Positions 23,801 to 34,472 of a DNA stretch of 64,000 nucleotides are shown piece by piece (position 1 is the stretch's first letter; each line of letters opens with the position of its first letter). The DNA is from Cladobotryum mycophilum (lineage: Eukaryota; Ascomycota; Sordariomycetes; Hypocreales; Hypocreaceae), in assembly GCA_036429605.1 (NCBI GenBank), contig CM071589.1, forward strand, positions 6,944,001 to 7,008,000. Direction: 5' to 3'. A program made the position numbers and the translations under genes. The notes below the pieces were generated by a model. That model saw only the letters and a program-made list of their open reading frames with translations, was not told the DNA's origin and searched no databases.

Positions 23801-25772
23801 CCAGGCAATCGTGATTTCTTCTGTAGGAGTAGGTTTGACTTCAGCTTGGGCGTTTGGATCCACAGCAGTAAGCATAATGGGCATCTTTGAGAGGACTTGG
23901 GCGACTTCATCAAAACTATCTTTGTGTTTCTGTTTGGCTGCCGTCGTGAAAAGAGGTTCGCCATTGTACGACCGGGCTTCCTTGAGTTTATCGCCAGTTG
24001 TCATGGTGGACAAGGTGTTCAGCACACGTTGGGCCGGCTGAACCAGGAAGATTCGCGGCTCTTCTGCGTCCGGCATAAATTGTATTCCAATTGGACTTGC
24101 GCCCATTGTATTTGTAGCTGGTACTACAATGTGAATTTGTCCAAGATGATCTAGCGACACAGGCTGAGGGCGCCTGTCCAGACTATAGGTGCGGTCGTTG
24201 ATGTAGGCCAAGCATGGAGATGATGAGAGATTAACTTGGTAGCCTGCAGCTACTGGCGCACCATTTCCATCGGTGAAAGAGACTGTAATAAGATATGCAG
24301 ACATTTTTATCTGCGACACTTTTATCGCAGCTTTGACAATCAGCTGCGTCTCCTTCCATAAGAAGGCGACTGGATCTCGGCTCAAGTGGAAGAGATTATC
24401 GCTCTGGCGACCGACGTAGACAATCTCAGAAACACCAGTAACCGGATTGATATTGCCAGCAATTGCTCGCAAATCCGTACGGATTGGAACGTTCGATGCT
24501 TGGAACCGCACATCCTTTTTGTTGGTCAAGCTCCGCGTGCCTTCGATGATGTAGAGCTCTCCATGGGTCGAAAGAGCCCAGACCAGTAGATTGCTCCTCT
24601 CCGAAGATGTCTTGGATTCCGTGCAGAAGACTTTGGTAAATGCCGTGCCCTCTAGTAGAAGCTCTGGTACATCGCCCAACTTCATGTGGTTGATGTATCC
24701 AATGCCATTATCCGCAGCAATCCACAGATCTGTATATCTATTAAATCCCAGTCAGCTTTCATCCACCACAAGTTTTATGACAAATGCTCACCCTCGTTCG
24801 TTGACACTCGTCGAGAGGGCCTTGGGATTGCTGAGACCCGTAAGGTAGATTGCTTTTGCCCCACCATCAATGGATTGGAACAAGCAAGCAACATTCTTTT
24901 GTGCGCTGGCATCTTCGAATAGGATGAACTGGCCATCGCCCAGCTTCGGCACAGTTGCGTGTGTGCATGATCGCATCCTTTCGGCTTGTTGTGCGAGTTT
25001 TATGAGTGTCCATGCTTTCGGACTGGCAGAGTCGTAGAGAAAGTGAGATCCTTCTAGTCTTGACGTGGCGTCGACGGTGGCAATGAGACGATAATGCGAG
25101 TCTGTGAAACTCGCACAGGTCAAAGCTTGTACTGTACGATTGGAGATAGAGTCTCCAATGTCAGACCAAGGAACTGTTGATAAGTCAGCTTCGAACCATG
25201 TGTCCGTGGAACATACTCGGCGTTGCATACTTGACAAACTTTTCTCATCCACTTTACCCTCCTCCGATGCCTGGAATCTTGGAGAGTCAGCAACCGCTTG
25301 GTAGGTGCTGGTTTTGGTCTCATCCGAGCCGCGACCGCTGACGGCAATAAGAATCTGTTTTCCATTGATGCTCTTCGCAACATCAAAAACCTCGACGTTA
25401 AAGGACGGGTCAGGGTTGATATCAATAGCCAACCAGCTGCCAGCAGCACCGTTGACATATGCGCACAAGTATAAATGCTACAACTACATTAGAAACGTTC
25501 AAAACAAGTGTTTGGTTCCGACTCACATTATCCGTGCCTATGGAAAACACCAAAGGTTGACCTGCCCAATCGTGAAGCAGTCTTGTGTCGGCCTTGGTGC
25601 CAAACTTGCTACCCGAAATGTAGTAATCCAGATACTCTGCACAGCTCTCTACTGTAATCTTGTCAGAGCCGGAAGGTCGCAACACAGGTTGCTTTGCTTC
25701 CTCGTCAAACTCAACACATGGGAAGGGAGCATTGGTTTGCAACCGTACGGGCGAGGTCAACGGGCTTGTCAT
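20833..25772 (-). CDS. Large protein (~1,496 aa) with beta-rich N-terminal half and hydrophobic helical C-terminal half; function unknown
   Basis: Proposed exons: 25772-25527, 25477-24792, 24737-23477, 23421-22483, 22433-22151, 22108-22062, 21997-21681 and 21544-20833. All have GT-AG ends and matching phases. The ATG at 25772 (CTTACAATGACA) is the first true ATG; the frame upstream begins only with GTG. Residues ~1-480 look like repeated beta blades (SWLAIDINPD, DLWIAADNG, LLVWALSTHGELYIIEG), perhaps a beta-propeller. Next comes an Ig-like stretch (LITVSFTDGNGAPVAAGYQV). From ~640 there are long amphipathic or hydrophobic segments (GIVKIALKIVGPAIKLILKI, and GNIVSTLGSLAALLFACFA at ~1157), then a charged linker and a helical tail. 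The join at 22150-22109 uses a very short 42-bp intron; otherwise the first part would stop at 22122 and a second gene would start near 22080. It is divergent from the P47-like gene. I cannot name a family. Confidence 0.62.
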
Positions 25773-26747
25773 TGTAAGATAAGTGAGGAGATGAATACTG
25801 TGCAGGGTAAAAGAGTTTATCACGTTTGTTTCTGTTTGACTTTATAAATAGTGCAGTAATTCTTCGTGTCCCCATATACGTCTTATATAGACCACCAATT
25901 CAAATTGTAGAGGAGACGACGCAATAAGGAACAATAGGATACAGCAGCCGGAATGCTATTCGTGTCTGGCCTGGCCTGACTAGACATCCCAACCGAGAAG
26001 AGTAAAAAGCCACACCACTAGCTATGATTCTAGGCCTTCCATTTCTTCATAGTAAGCAGTCGCCGAATTTGACTGTAAGTTTCTAGAATGGTGTGATATT
26101 TGGGCCGAGCGCCGAAGGAAGAAAATGATGTTGGAGATAGTGGCGCTACTAAAAACGTGGTTGACAGAGCCTCGTCAAATTAGCCATCGGCGACGCCGTT
26201 CCAATCCGGGGACCAGGGCCGGGCCGGCACTTATGCAGCTGTCCAATCATAGTCTCCATCTAATCTTCACGGAATTATCATTCATAATAATATCGCATTT
26301 CTCCACTTAGGCTGTTGTCAAATCTATAAGCCAAGCCTGGTATCAATACGTGATATTGACAATAGTGCAGTCTAGCTGAATACATCTCATCAATATCTTA
26401 TAAGACACAACACAATATTGATAATCACATTCCAGCATAAACCGAGGTTGGGCAACCTGAGCCCTGGTCAGGGCATTGCTAGAATATTCCAGGGAAACTG
26501 GAAATGTGAAGCTGCAATAGTAATGATGTTGTAGATTTGTGTTGTCTTCATTCTCTGCGATAGAGGAGGAATTAAACGAGTTGGAAGTATATAAAGTCTG
26601 CTATTCGGCGGCATTTGATCAAGACATGCTCTCTTTTCCACACTCCCAAGTCCAACACCCCAACATTTTGCACCTATTCTAACATTTGTACACAATCAGG
26701 AACTATCGTCTCTTTGGTTTGCGATAGAGCTCAGACACAACGACATC
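25773..26747. promoter_or_regulatory. Shared intergenic promoter of the divergent gene pair
   Basis: A 975-bp region between two head-to-head genes. A TATATAAAG element lies at 26588-26596, about 150 bp before the plus-strand ATG. A TATTTATAAA-like element (minus strand, about 25841-25850) lies about 70 bp before the minus-strand ATG. No ORF of interest is present. The arrangement suggests co-regulation, which is an inference. Confidence 0.55.
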
Positions 26748-29125
26748 ATGCCGATTGAACGGGGTACCTTGGCCGGCTTTGACCAGCTTCTATCCATCTC
26801 GCAGGAGTCGATTCAACGACAGCTCAAGTTACTTTACCTGACTGAAGTTGATCCCCCAATTGAAGGTGGTCCTACCCATCTCATCAATCATGAGATGCAC
26901 TTTCACTTCTCGGGCATCAACACCAAAACCGGAAACAAGTTCTTTGCGAAGGATGGCATAGATGCCTACGTGTGCTGTCCCGAGGTTGAACTTGGCGGCC
27001 AAAGCTTTCCGGACCCCACACACCCTGACAGATATCGAATCGCAATAATCAGGTTCAAATTCCGACGTGCAGAGGAATGGGAGGTCACGGAAGAAGAAGT
27101 CAAACAAGGGAAGCGATGGGATAGTGTCTATATCCACAAGAATGTTTATCAAGATGATGACACGGGTGATGACGTGGTCGAATACCAAGAAATCGCCATT
27201 AATGAGTGGGAAATGTCTTAGAACACATTGCTGGACAGAAGAGACATTCAAGATGTTTTCAAGGGTAAGTCATGTGTATATTCTTATGCTCATTAATTCA
27301 GCACATGGACTGACGAGTGGCAGACATCATCGAGCCGGCCACTTCAAAGACGAATATGACTGCAATCACCGCCAATGTCAAGAAGGGGCTCGAAGAAGTT
27401 AATCAGAAAAACTTTCAAATCTCAACGATATTCTGCGCGATGCAAAGTGCGAGGCTCATTCAATCGTTCAAACTGGTAGATCAGAATGGCAATGTTCCAC
27501 AGAATATCAAGACTACCAAGGGAGAGCTTGTCGACGTCCAATCCATGATCGAGGCTTTCATCACGACCATGGGCAGGAGGTTTACGGGTCAGAATAACCC
27601 AGCTACGCAGGGTTTTGGTCCAACTCCGGACAACCCTTTTGTGCTTGGGTATTCGATCTCTTCCAAGGTGGCGTAACTGAAGAACGTCAATCCTGCAGCC
27701 GCAGCCGCAAATATTCCAACCCCCGTCTACTTTGTCCCCAAATCTTTCCGCATCAATTTGTCGCCTAGTAATCAGTATTCTGCCGGAACTCTGAACTACG
27801 GCATGCTCACACACAGAGCGATGCAGCCTCCAATTTTGACCGAAAAGGGTCTTGAGAGGCAAATCGACTATGGAATTGATGGAGCCGGAAGATTCCGCGA
27901 TAACATCTTTTCGAGGCTCAAGACCAAGGCAGTCCCGGGAGTCGCTGAAGGCGTGCTGTTCTTTGCACAGGACATCTTTGTCAACCACTGGATAGGCAGC
28001 TCGGTCGCGCCCTTGTTCTATCTCTCTCCGTCATACGTCAGTCGGAAAGCTGCAGCCGCAGTTGAGAGTAGCTACAATCAGTTGAACGTGAAGAATAGAA
28101 TGAATATCATGTTCGGAGACAACCTGCAACGGCACTCGTGTGATGGAAAAGTGTACAAGATGACTAATTCCAGTCGAAGCGATAGACGAATTATTGCTGA
28201 GAATGCACTCGATGATCCTACAGAGTCTATTAAAATGGAGTGTAAGTCATCTGGCCCTCTGTCATGACATCTAGCAGAGGCACGCACTAACATAACAGGT
28301 AGACGGTACGACGACCAAGATTTCTTACGACAACTTGTACCCTCTGAAAGACGAGGACGATGATGTCAAACGTCGCCTGAAGCTCACGATAGGCTCATAC
28401 ACGCATATCAAGCTGAGATTCTTTCGTCGAAAGGCGACTAGTCATGTCGGTAAGGCTTTCGAGCAGGGGTATGAGGCTCTCAAAGGTGCCTTGGGAGGAT
28501 CCAAAGACTATGTCGACTATAACGGTAAGTTAGCCCACACTTCTGAAGATGCAAGTTTCTGACACATGCTGCAGGGGATGATAATTGGGAAGAAGCATAC
28601 GATGAGGACGTCTGGCTGAACTACAAGTACACCTTTGAGATTGGAACCAGCGCCAGGAACCGGGGTAGCTTTGAGATAAGCAGCACCCACGGTGAGCACC
28701 TCGACGGCAATCAGCAACTGAAGTCCACTCATGGATACCCACCATGGAACGAAGCACCTGGCATGTACAAGGTCACAAAGACGCATAATTGGGCAGAAAC
28801 ATTTGAGTGGGCTTTCGACAAGGAGAAGGGCTGCCTGAACAACATAGCTGGTACCATCGCCACTGATGGTGCAACAGTGATGGCCGGTGCGCTGGATGAC
28901 CTAGTCAAATCTTTGGGAACGACCGTCATCCTGCCTGCCGGAAGCGTTTTCATGTTCAAGGGCTTTAGCACCGATGACGCTGGCAATGTCTTTACTGTTA
29001 TCAACTACGATACATCGACGGATGATGAGGTGCAGCTGCAGCGATCCAAGGACGTCTTACATACGCGTTGGCGGACGCCTGCAGAGCCGGTTGCGGGGGG
29101 CCGTCTGATTAATGTTTTTGGTTAA
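26748..29125 (+). pseudogene. P47/TULIP-like protein, about 735 codons, with two in-frame stops
   Basis: Exons 26748-27264, 27324-28241, 28303-28524 and 28575-29125 join in frame with GT-AG introns. Two stops interrupt the exons: TAG at 27219-27221 (codon 158) and TAA at 27674-27676 (about codon 290). Protein-like sequence continues in the same frame after each, so they look like nonsense changes; each can arise by one CpA-to-TpA transition. The N-terminus (LAGFDQLLSISQESIQRQL) and the middle, with NPFVLGYSISSKV, a proline-rich PTPVYFVPKSF segment and then GTLNYGMLTHRA, resemble the clostridial P47/OrfX TULIP-fold lipid-binding proteins. The match is from remembered family pattern only. The C-terminal ~180 residues are beta-rich (YKYTFEIGTSARNRGSFEIS). 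No signal peptide is seen. It is divergent from the large protein gene, and the pair may act together. Translational readthrough or assembly error are alternatives to pseudogenisation. Confidence 0.5.
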
Positions 29126-29613
29126 AGCTTCCCGGTAGGTTGTCTTGGACATGATGTCTAATACAGATGATGACAGTGGAGAGTGGGTGGTAGGGCTTCG
29201 TAGGTACTATTAGAGAGTAAAGAGAATAATGTTTCGGAGATGAGTGTGGAAAGAGATGATGTCTGCCATTGCTAGATAATATTAGCTAATAGAGCAAGCC
29301 CTCTCTATCGTCGATTACGAAGAAGATTCACAGTATGCAATAATCACTCCTTCTAGGGTAGTACTAGCAGCCAGGTCATCAAACAGTCACGCAAGTGAGC
29401 ATATCGTCTTACCTTGTAACAGGCGAAAATATGTAACTTACAAACGAAAGTATGGTCTACATGGTCTCATTTACCCAGCTTGATTCAAACTCTACAAGTA
29501 ATAATTCAGAGGAAAATATTTAATTACAAGGTGTAGACCATTTGTGATAGACTACGACTTGAAGGAGTCTCAAGAGCGCTACACCTACAAGGCCCCGCTG
29601 ACATTCCCAGGGT
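29126..29613. other. Intergenic region between convergent genes
   Basis: About 490 bp of AT-rich 3' flanking sequence with no gene or repeat that I can recognise. Confidence 0.4.
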
Positions 29614-31176
29614 TTATGAATCCCAAATTGGCCCATAAGCATGCACTCCCCGCCCTCTTAACCCTAACAAGACCTTTCCTGTCACAGTCTTGTTACTGAT
29701 GCAGAAAACTGCGTCGCTGCCAGAACTGATATACAAATCATAGGCCATTTGCACCAGGTCTGGTCGACCAAGCGCCGTTGTATCATAAATGATAGCATCT
29801 GGGTCAACTTCCTTGACGTCGCTAATCAGCTCTTTGCCAAATGTTGCCTCTGGTGCCGGCGTAGACCATATTACGCGACAGCTTGATTTAGGCAGGTCAA
29901 ACATGACAGCTAAACAAGGTCCGATGCCGCTTCCCGTGGCTACTATCACTACGCGCTTGAACATCAGTGCCATGGAGAGAAGACCTGTGGATGGAATTCC
30001 GCGAACGTAGTAATATGAACGAGGGTTATTGATTGTCTTGCGAGTCCAGTCACCGGCGTTGGCTATGATCATGGATCCCCCGCGCTCGCCGTCTCTTGCG
30101 GGGATGCAGGCAAATGTATGCCACTCTCGGAGTGGAGCGTCAGAAATGGCAAAACCTCGAAGTCGAGAGACATTCTTAGTATGATGCAAGCGGAGAACGT
30201 GCTTAGAAAGCCTCTCAGCTCTAACTGGGATTCTTCGGAGCATCATCCACGGGTAGATTGCGTGTATACTTGCAATGATCAAGAACCAGAATGCTGGAAG
30301 CTTGATCAAAGTGTACCCAAGAGCCTCTTTGTTCATTGCGTTGGTGCTTTTGGCAAATAATGCAAGGTAAACCCAAAATAGAGCCAACGCAGACCATCCA
30401 GCAAAACGATGCACATTCTCAAAGGCGTTGTGGTAGCGGTAGCGGACTTGTGGCAATGCAGTAATGACGATGGAAAGCAAGAGTGACAATAGCAGGTAGT
30501 TCAAAACCAGCAACGCAGGATCTGAAATATTGCCTTTCACGGATTCTTTCGTAAGATAGACTGTGAATATGATGAACCAGATCACAGAGCACACAGCGGA
30601 GCCGGAATGAACACCCCCAAATTCGTAAAGGTACGCGAATTGATAGCGAACCCTCAATGGTGCAGAAGAGAGAGCGAATCTGCAGATATCGTACAAGCCG
30701 TTGATGATGTATGGCTGCCGGATCAGTATGGCAACCGTGAGGTTTGCGGTCGCAGCAGTGGTAAAGTTGACAAGAGAATGGCTCCTTGACTTCTCTTGTC
30801 TTACTAGCAACGCAATGGCGGCTGCTATGTTTGTGAGGAAGACGACAGAAAACAAGATACGATATACAGTGAAGATGAGAATTCGTCGAATTCCCCACTG
30901 ACTTGCAGACTGGGGCTTCTCAGGCTTTTGTGCGGGGAGATCTGTCGAGCAACTTCCCTCACTTGACGTTTCTTGTGATGTTGACAATGGTCGTACTTTT
31001 TCGGTGTTTGTGAACGGTTTCTCTTCCTGTCTTGCGGAAATCGTAGACCCTTCTGAACGGGCGTCTGGATTGCTCATGCCCCTTTCTGACCCTGGGACTG
31101 AGCACTCTGGATCCATCGGACCTGGACCCACACTCGGACTGGAGTTGAGGTTCTGTTCGATGTTTTTGATGCTCAT
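29614..31176 (-). CDS. TmpA/NPS12-like integral membrane protein with nucleotide-binding-like C-terminus
   Basis: An intronless 520-residue protein with a true ATG at 31176. Residues 1-95 are polar and disordered. About six membrane segments follow, including ILIFTVYRILFSVVFLTNIA (~98-125), SVIWFIIFTVYL, LLVLNYLLLSLLLSIVITAL and KLPAFWFLIIASIHAIYPWM. The C-terminal ~150 residues form a reductase-like nucleotide-binding domain with VVIVATGSGIGPCLAV, an IWSTPAPEATFG segment, DTTALGRPDL and the terminal GPIWDS. This layout is that of fungal TmpA-like membrane oxidoreductases, often annotated as nonribosomal peptide synthetase 12 because the same domain is fused to adenylate-forming enzymes in other fungi. 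Here an adenylate-forming ligase is encoded separately, divergently, 1.2 kb away, which supports a shared function. The family's reaction is not established. Confidence 0.75.
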   Translation of the reverse strand: MSIKNIEQNLNSSPSVGPGPMDPECSVPGSERGMSNPDARSEGSTISARQEEKPFTNTEKVRPLSTSQETSSEGSCSTDLPAQKPEKPQSASQWGIRRILIFTVYRILFSVVFLTNIAAAIALLVRQEKSRSHSLVNFTTAATANLTVAILIRQPYIINGLYDICRFALSSAPLRVRYQFAYLYEFGGVHSGSAVCSVIWFIIFTVYLTKESVKGNISDPALLVLNYLLLSLLLSIVITALPQVRYRYHNAFENVHRFAGWSALALFWVYLALFAKSTNAMNKEALGYTLIKLPAFWFLIIASIHAIYPWMMLRRIPVRAERLSKHVLRLHHTKNVSRLRGFAISDAPLREWHTFACIPARDGERGGSMIIANAGDWTRKTINNPRSYYYVRGIPSTGLLSMALMFKRVVIVATGSGIGPCLAVMFDLPKSSCRVIWSTPAPEATFGKELISDVKEVDPDAIIYDTTALGRPDLVQMAYDLYISSGSDAVFCISNKTVTGKVLLGLRGRGVHAYGPIWDS

Positions 31177-32338
31177 TCTTTGTGATGTAACTCTTTGACT
31201 TGTATGCTTTTGGCACAGATGAGGAGTTGTGACATTTGATCTTGCAATGATATGCAGGGCTTTTGGGGTTTCAGCGACGTCTAAGCATACGGAATTCTTT
31301 CTGTAAGAAATATTCTCATATTTTAGTAGATTCCAGCAGATGAGGCCTACAAGTTAAAGACGTAAGTCCTTCTCTTGCGTGTATCATCCTACTGCAGTAC
31401 ATCTGCCACACTACTCCTCGGCACAGTCATTTCGAGCCAAGGTATCGGCAATTATCTTGGTTCCATTTACCGATGAGCTTTCGGCCGGTAATTCGTCCGA
31501 GACAGTGCGGCCACCATGTTTTCAAACATGCCATCATAATATGTCATGTGTGTGAGGTTTCCCGTGCTGCCATCTCAGGATATATCCAAGTAAGGAGGGC
31601 GTGAGGAAAAGAAGACGAAGATACCCCACGCCCAAGGGTTGAAACAGCGGCGCCCTTCGCAGGCCAATCTGGACTAGTTGGTCTCGTGCGGGATCTGGCC
31701 CCCATCCTCCTCCACTGGCGAGCCAGAGGGCGGAACGTGGATGTCACTAGCCCCCACCAACTTGTCGACTTTGGAGAGAGACATGAACCCCAAAAGGCAA
31801 ATAGTCTCACCAAATAGGTACCTCTGGTAAAACAAAATAGAAGCATGTAACCTCTTCAGTGACATCTAGACCATCCCCATTAACCGTTATACATGCCTCT
31901 GGCCCAATGTAGAGTGAATGGGGTATTTGAAAGACATTGAACACTAGTTCACTCCCTCGTTACCTTGTCAACTCCCCCAAGATAGGGTATCTCGGCTGCG
32001 AAGAAGGACTGACCAATGTATCAAAAAGGGGAGACGGCGTGGTTTCAGTCAATGGTGACAAAAGATTAAGATACTGATGATATTAAGAAGAAAGTGGCGG
32101 TGACCATGACGACTTAAGAGCTCTCCGGAAGTGAAGTGAGTTGAGGGTAATATTCTTCTGTCTTAGTGGTGTCTTTCCGCGGACCGTCTGGTCCGATGAT
32201 ACGGACTTACATCTACCCTACAAGTTGTGTTTCCTGTCAGAAGCTCTCACTCTCTCACATCCATCGTTGATACTACTGAGAAGCTCCAACGTCAGTATTT
32301 CCCCCATCCAGCAACAACTTTGTGCAATATCACGAATC
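31177..32338. promoter_or_regulatory. Divergent intergenic region between TmpA-like and ligase genes
   Basis: A 1.16-kb spacer between head-to-head genes, containing both promoters. Short ORFs at 31544-31846 (minus) and 32141-32491 (plus) lack motifs; the latter runs through the first exon and intron of the ligase gene in a different frame. No clear TATA box is seen. Confidence 0.4.
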
Positions 32339-34472
32339 ATGTGGGAGAACCCCGTTCAAGTTGAAGATGGCATGGCGTATTGGGTCGGCACAAGCAAGGT
32401 AAGCTTTGGTTTACACAAACATCCAGAGTTCACGAGATATTCTGACAAGTTTAGGTCCCTCTGGTGGACACAACTATGGGCCAAATGCTAGCTTGCGCTG
32501 CCCGCGACTGGCCATCAAAGATTGCTGTCAAGGCTGGTGGCCGAGCGCTCACGTACAAGGAACTGAATGATGAGGTTGAAGCCGTCGCTTGCGGGCTTCA
32601 AAGTCTGGGCGTCGAAGCTGAATCTCGTGTGGCTATTAGTCTTGGTAACTGCACGGAGTACATAGTGGTGAGTTAAAGGACTATACTATTGGTCATATTG
32701 AGTTGAAGCTAACGATTAAACAGATGGTTCTTGCATGCGGTAGGCTGGGAGCTATATCGGTGACCTTGAATCCATTGTATACGCCCCAGCAGACCATCGC
32801 GGCAATGAATCACATATCTGCGTGTTGTCTTTTGACCAGCAAGAAGATCACACCACCATATAAGCCTCCGCAGACAAACATTCCATTACTGACAAGGCTC
32901 TTGACTCCGTTGCAGAAAGAGGCGATTATTTCAGCCGTGGTTCCCTCTCTGCACCTGGTCCTCCTCGTGGATAACGGAGTCGTTGACACAGAGTGTGCTG
33001 GGATTACCAAAACTACAGACTATTATTCACTGGTTGGACTAAACCGAGAAAATCGACTGATGGCACCCATAAAGCTGGATCCAAACAGCATTACCAACAT
33101 CCAGTTCACATCCGGAACGACTTCAATGCCAAAAGCAGTTAGTCTCACACATAGAGGACTCTTGAACAATGCTAGGCACATTGGTCAAAGCATGAGGTAC
33201 ACCACATCCGATATAATCTGTTGTCCATTCCCTTTATATCATTGCTCTGGACTCGTTACTGGCTTTTTATCTAGCCTAGTTCATGGTATGTCTTTTCCTG
33301 TCTTTCTACCAAGCTCATCAGAGTGAGGAAGAAAACAGAGCCCAGCGTTGACTTTCTGATACCTATGTCGAATCACGTCTAACTTGAGAAATAATCACAG
33401 GCGCCACAATCATCTTCCCATCAGAGAGTTTCCACCCCGCTACAGTTCTCAGTTGCATTAAGCACGATAAGCCAACGGTCCTGCACGGAGTTCCCACCAT
33501 GTTTGAAGCGATTCTTGATGAAATGGCTAAAAAGTAAGACACCATCAGTACACCACTCGCAGCGGTTGTTCAAGGTCACTAATCATCGACAACCCTAGCG
33601 ACCTCCCAGAGGTTGGCCATCTTCGCAGCGGCCTCATTGGCGGAAGCCCCATTCCTTCGTCCCTCAGATGTCGAATCCATGAGAGACTCAACCTACCAGA
33701 TCTGGTCAACGGGTATGGCATGACGGAGCTATCTCCGCTAGCAACCGTCACCCCATTGGACGGTTTGGACCGGAAGTTGAACACCGCTGGCCAAGTCATC
33801 CCACATTGTGGCGTCAGGGTGGTAGCGCGTGACGACCCAAGCAAGACATTGCGGACAGGCGAGAAGGGCGAGATCATCTTCAGTGGCTTCCTTGTCATGC
33901 CGGGTTACTGGAAGGACCCGGGTCGCACAGCGCAAGCGATCTACAAGGAGTGGCATGCCGATGGCTCAGGCTACACCCGTTGGTTGCGCACTGGTGACGA
34001 GGGGTTGATTGACGAAGACGGATTCATTCACATTACGTCGCGTATCAAAGACATCATCATTCGCGGCGGCGAGAATATTTACCCTCCAGAGATTGAGACC
34101 TGTCTCACACAACACCCCAAGATTCGGAGCGCCGCTGTGGTTGGTCTTCCAGATGCCAAACTTGGAGAAGTTGTCGCCGCTTTTCTCGTCATGTCTCCAG
34201 ATCTTGACGTCGAGGTCACAGGGGATCCCTTTGCTTTCGACATGCGTAACATCAAAGGCACTGTTGACCCAAAGAACGGGTTGCTAGAGCGTACAAGCCC
34301 CGAGACGATTGACGCCGTGGTCCCCAACAGGGTTTGTCGATATGTGCAGACTTATTTGGCAAGACACATGGTGCCCAAATATCTCTTTTGGGTTTCCGAG
34401 ATGCCGTTCACGGCCAGTGGCAAGATTGAGAAGTACAAGCTTCGGGATGAAGCTCTCAGGCTTCTAAACTAG
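32339..34472 (+). CDS. Acyl-CoA synthetase/AMP-dependent ligase
   Basis: Five exons, 32339-32398, 32455-32667, 32724-33285, 33401-33533 and 33599-34472, have GT-AG introns and consistent phases and give 613 residues. Core motifs of the adenylate-forming superfamily are present: A3-like FTSGTTSMPKAV, A5 NGYGMTELSP, A7 RTGDEG, A8 RIKDIIIRGGENIYPPEIE and the C-terminal catalytic lysine motif FTASGKIEK. Such enzymes activate a carboxylic acid with ATP and transfer it to CoA. In A3 the usual second glycine (TSGTTGxPK) is serine, which may lower but need not abolish activity. Lying between a TmpA-like gene and a HR-PKS, it could supply an activated starter or tailor the polyketide acid; this is inferred from position only. 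The ATG at 32339 is chosen because the short first exon keeps the reading frame into the second. Confidence 0.87.
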
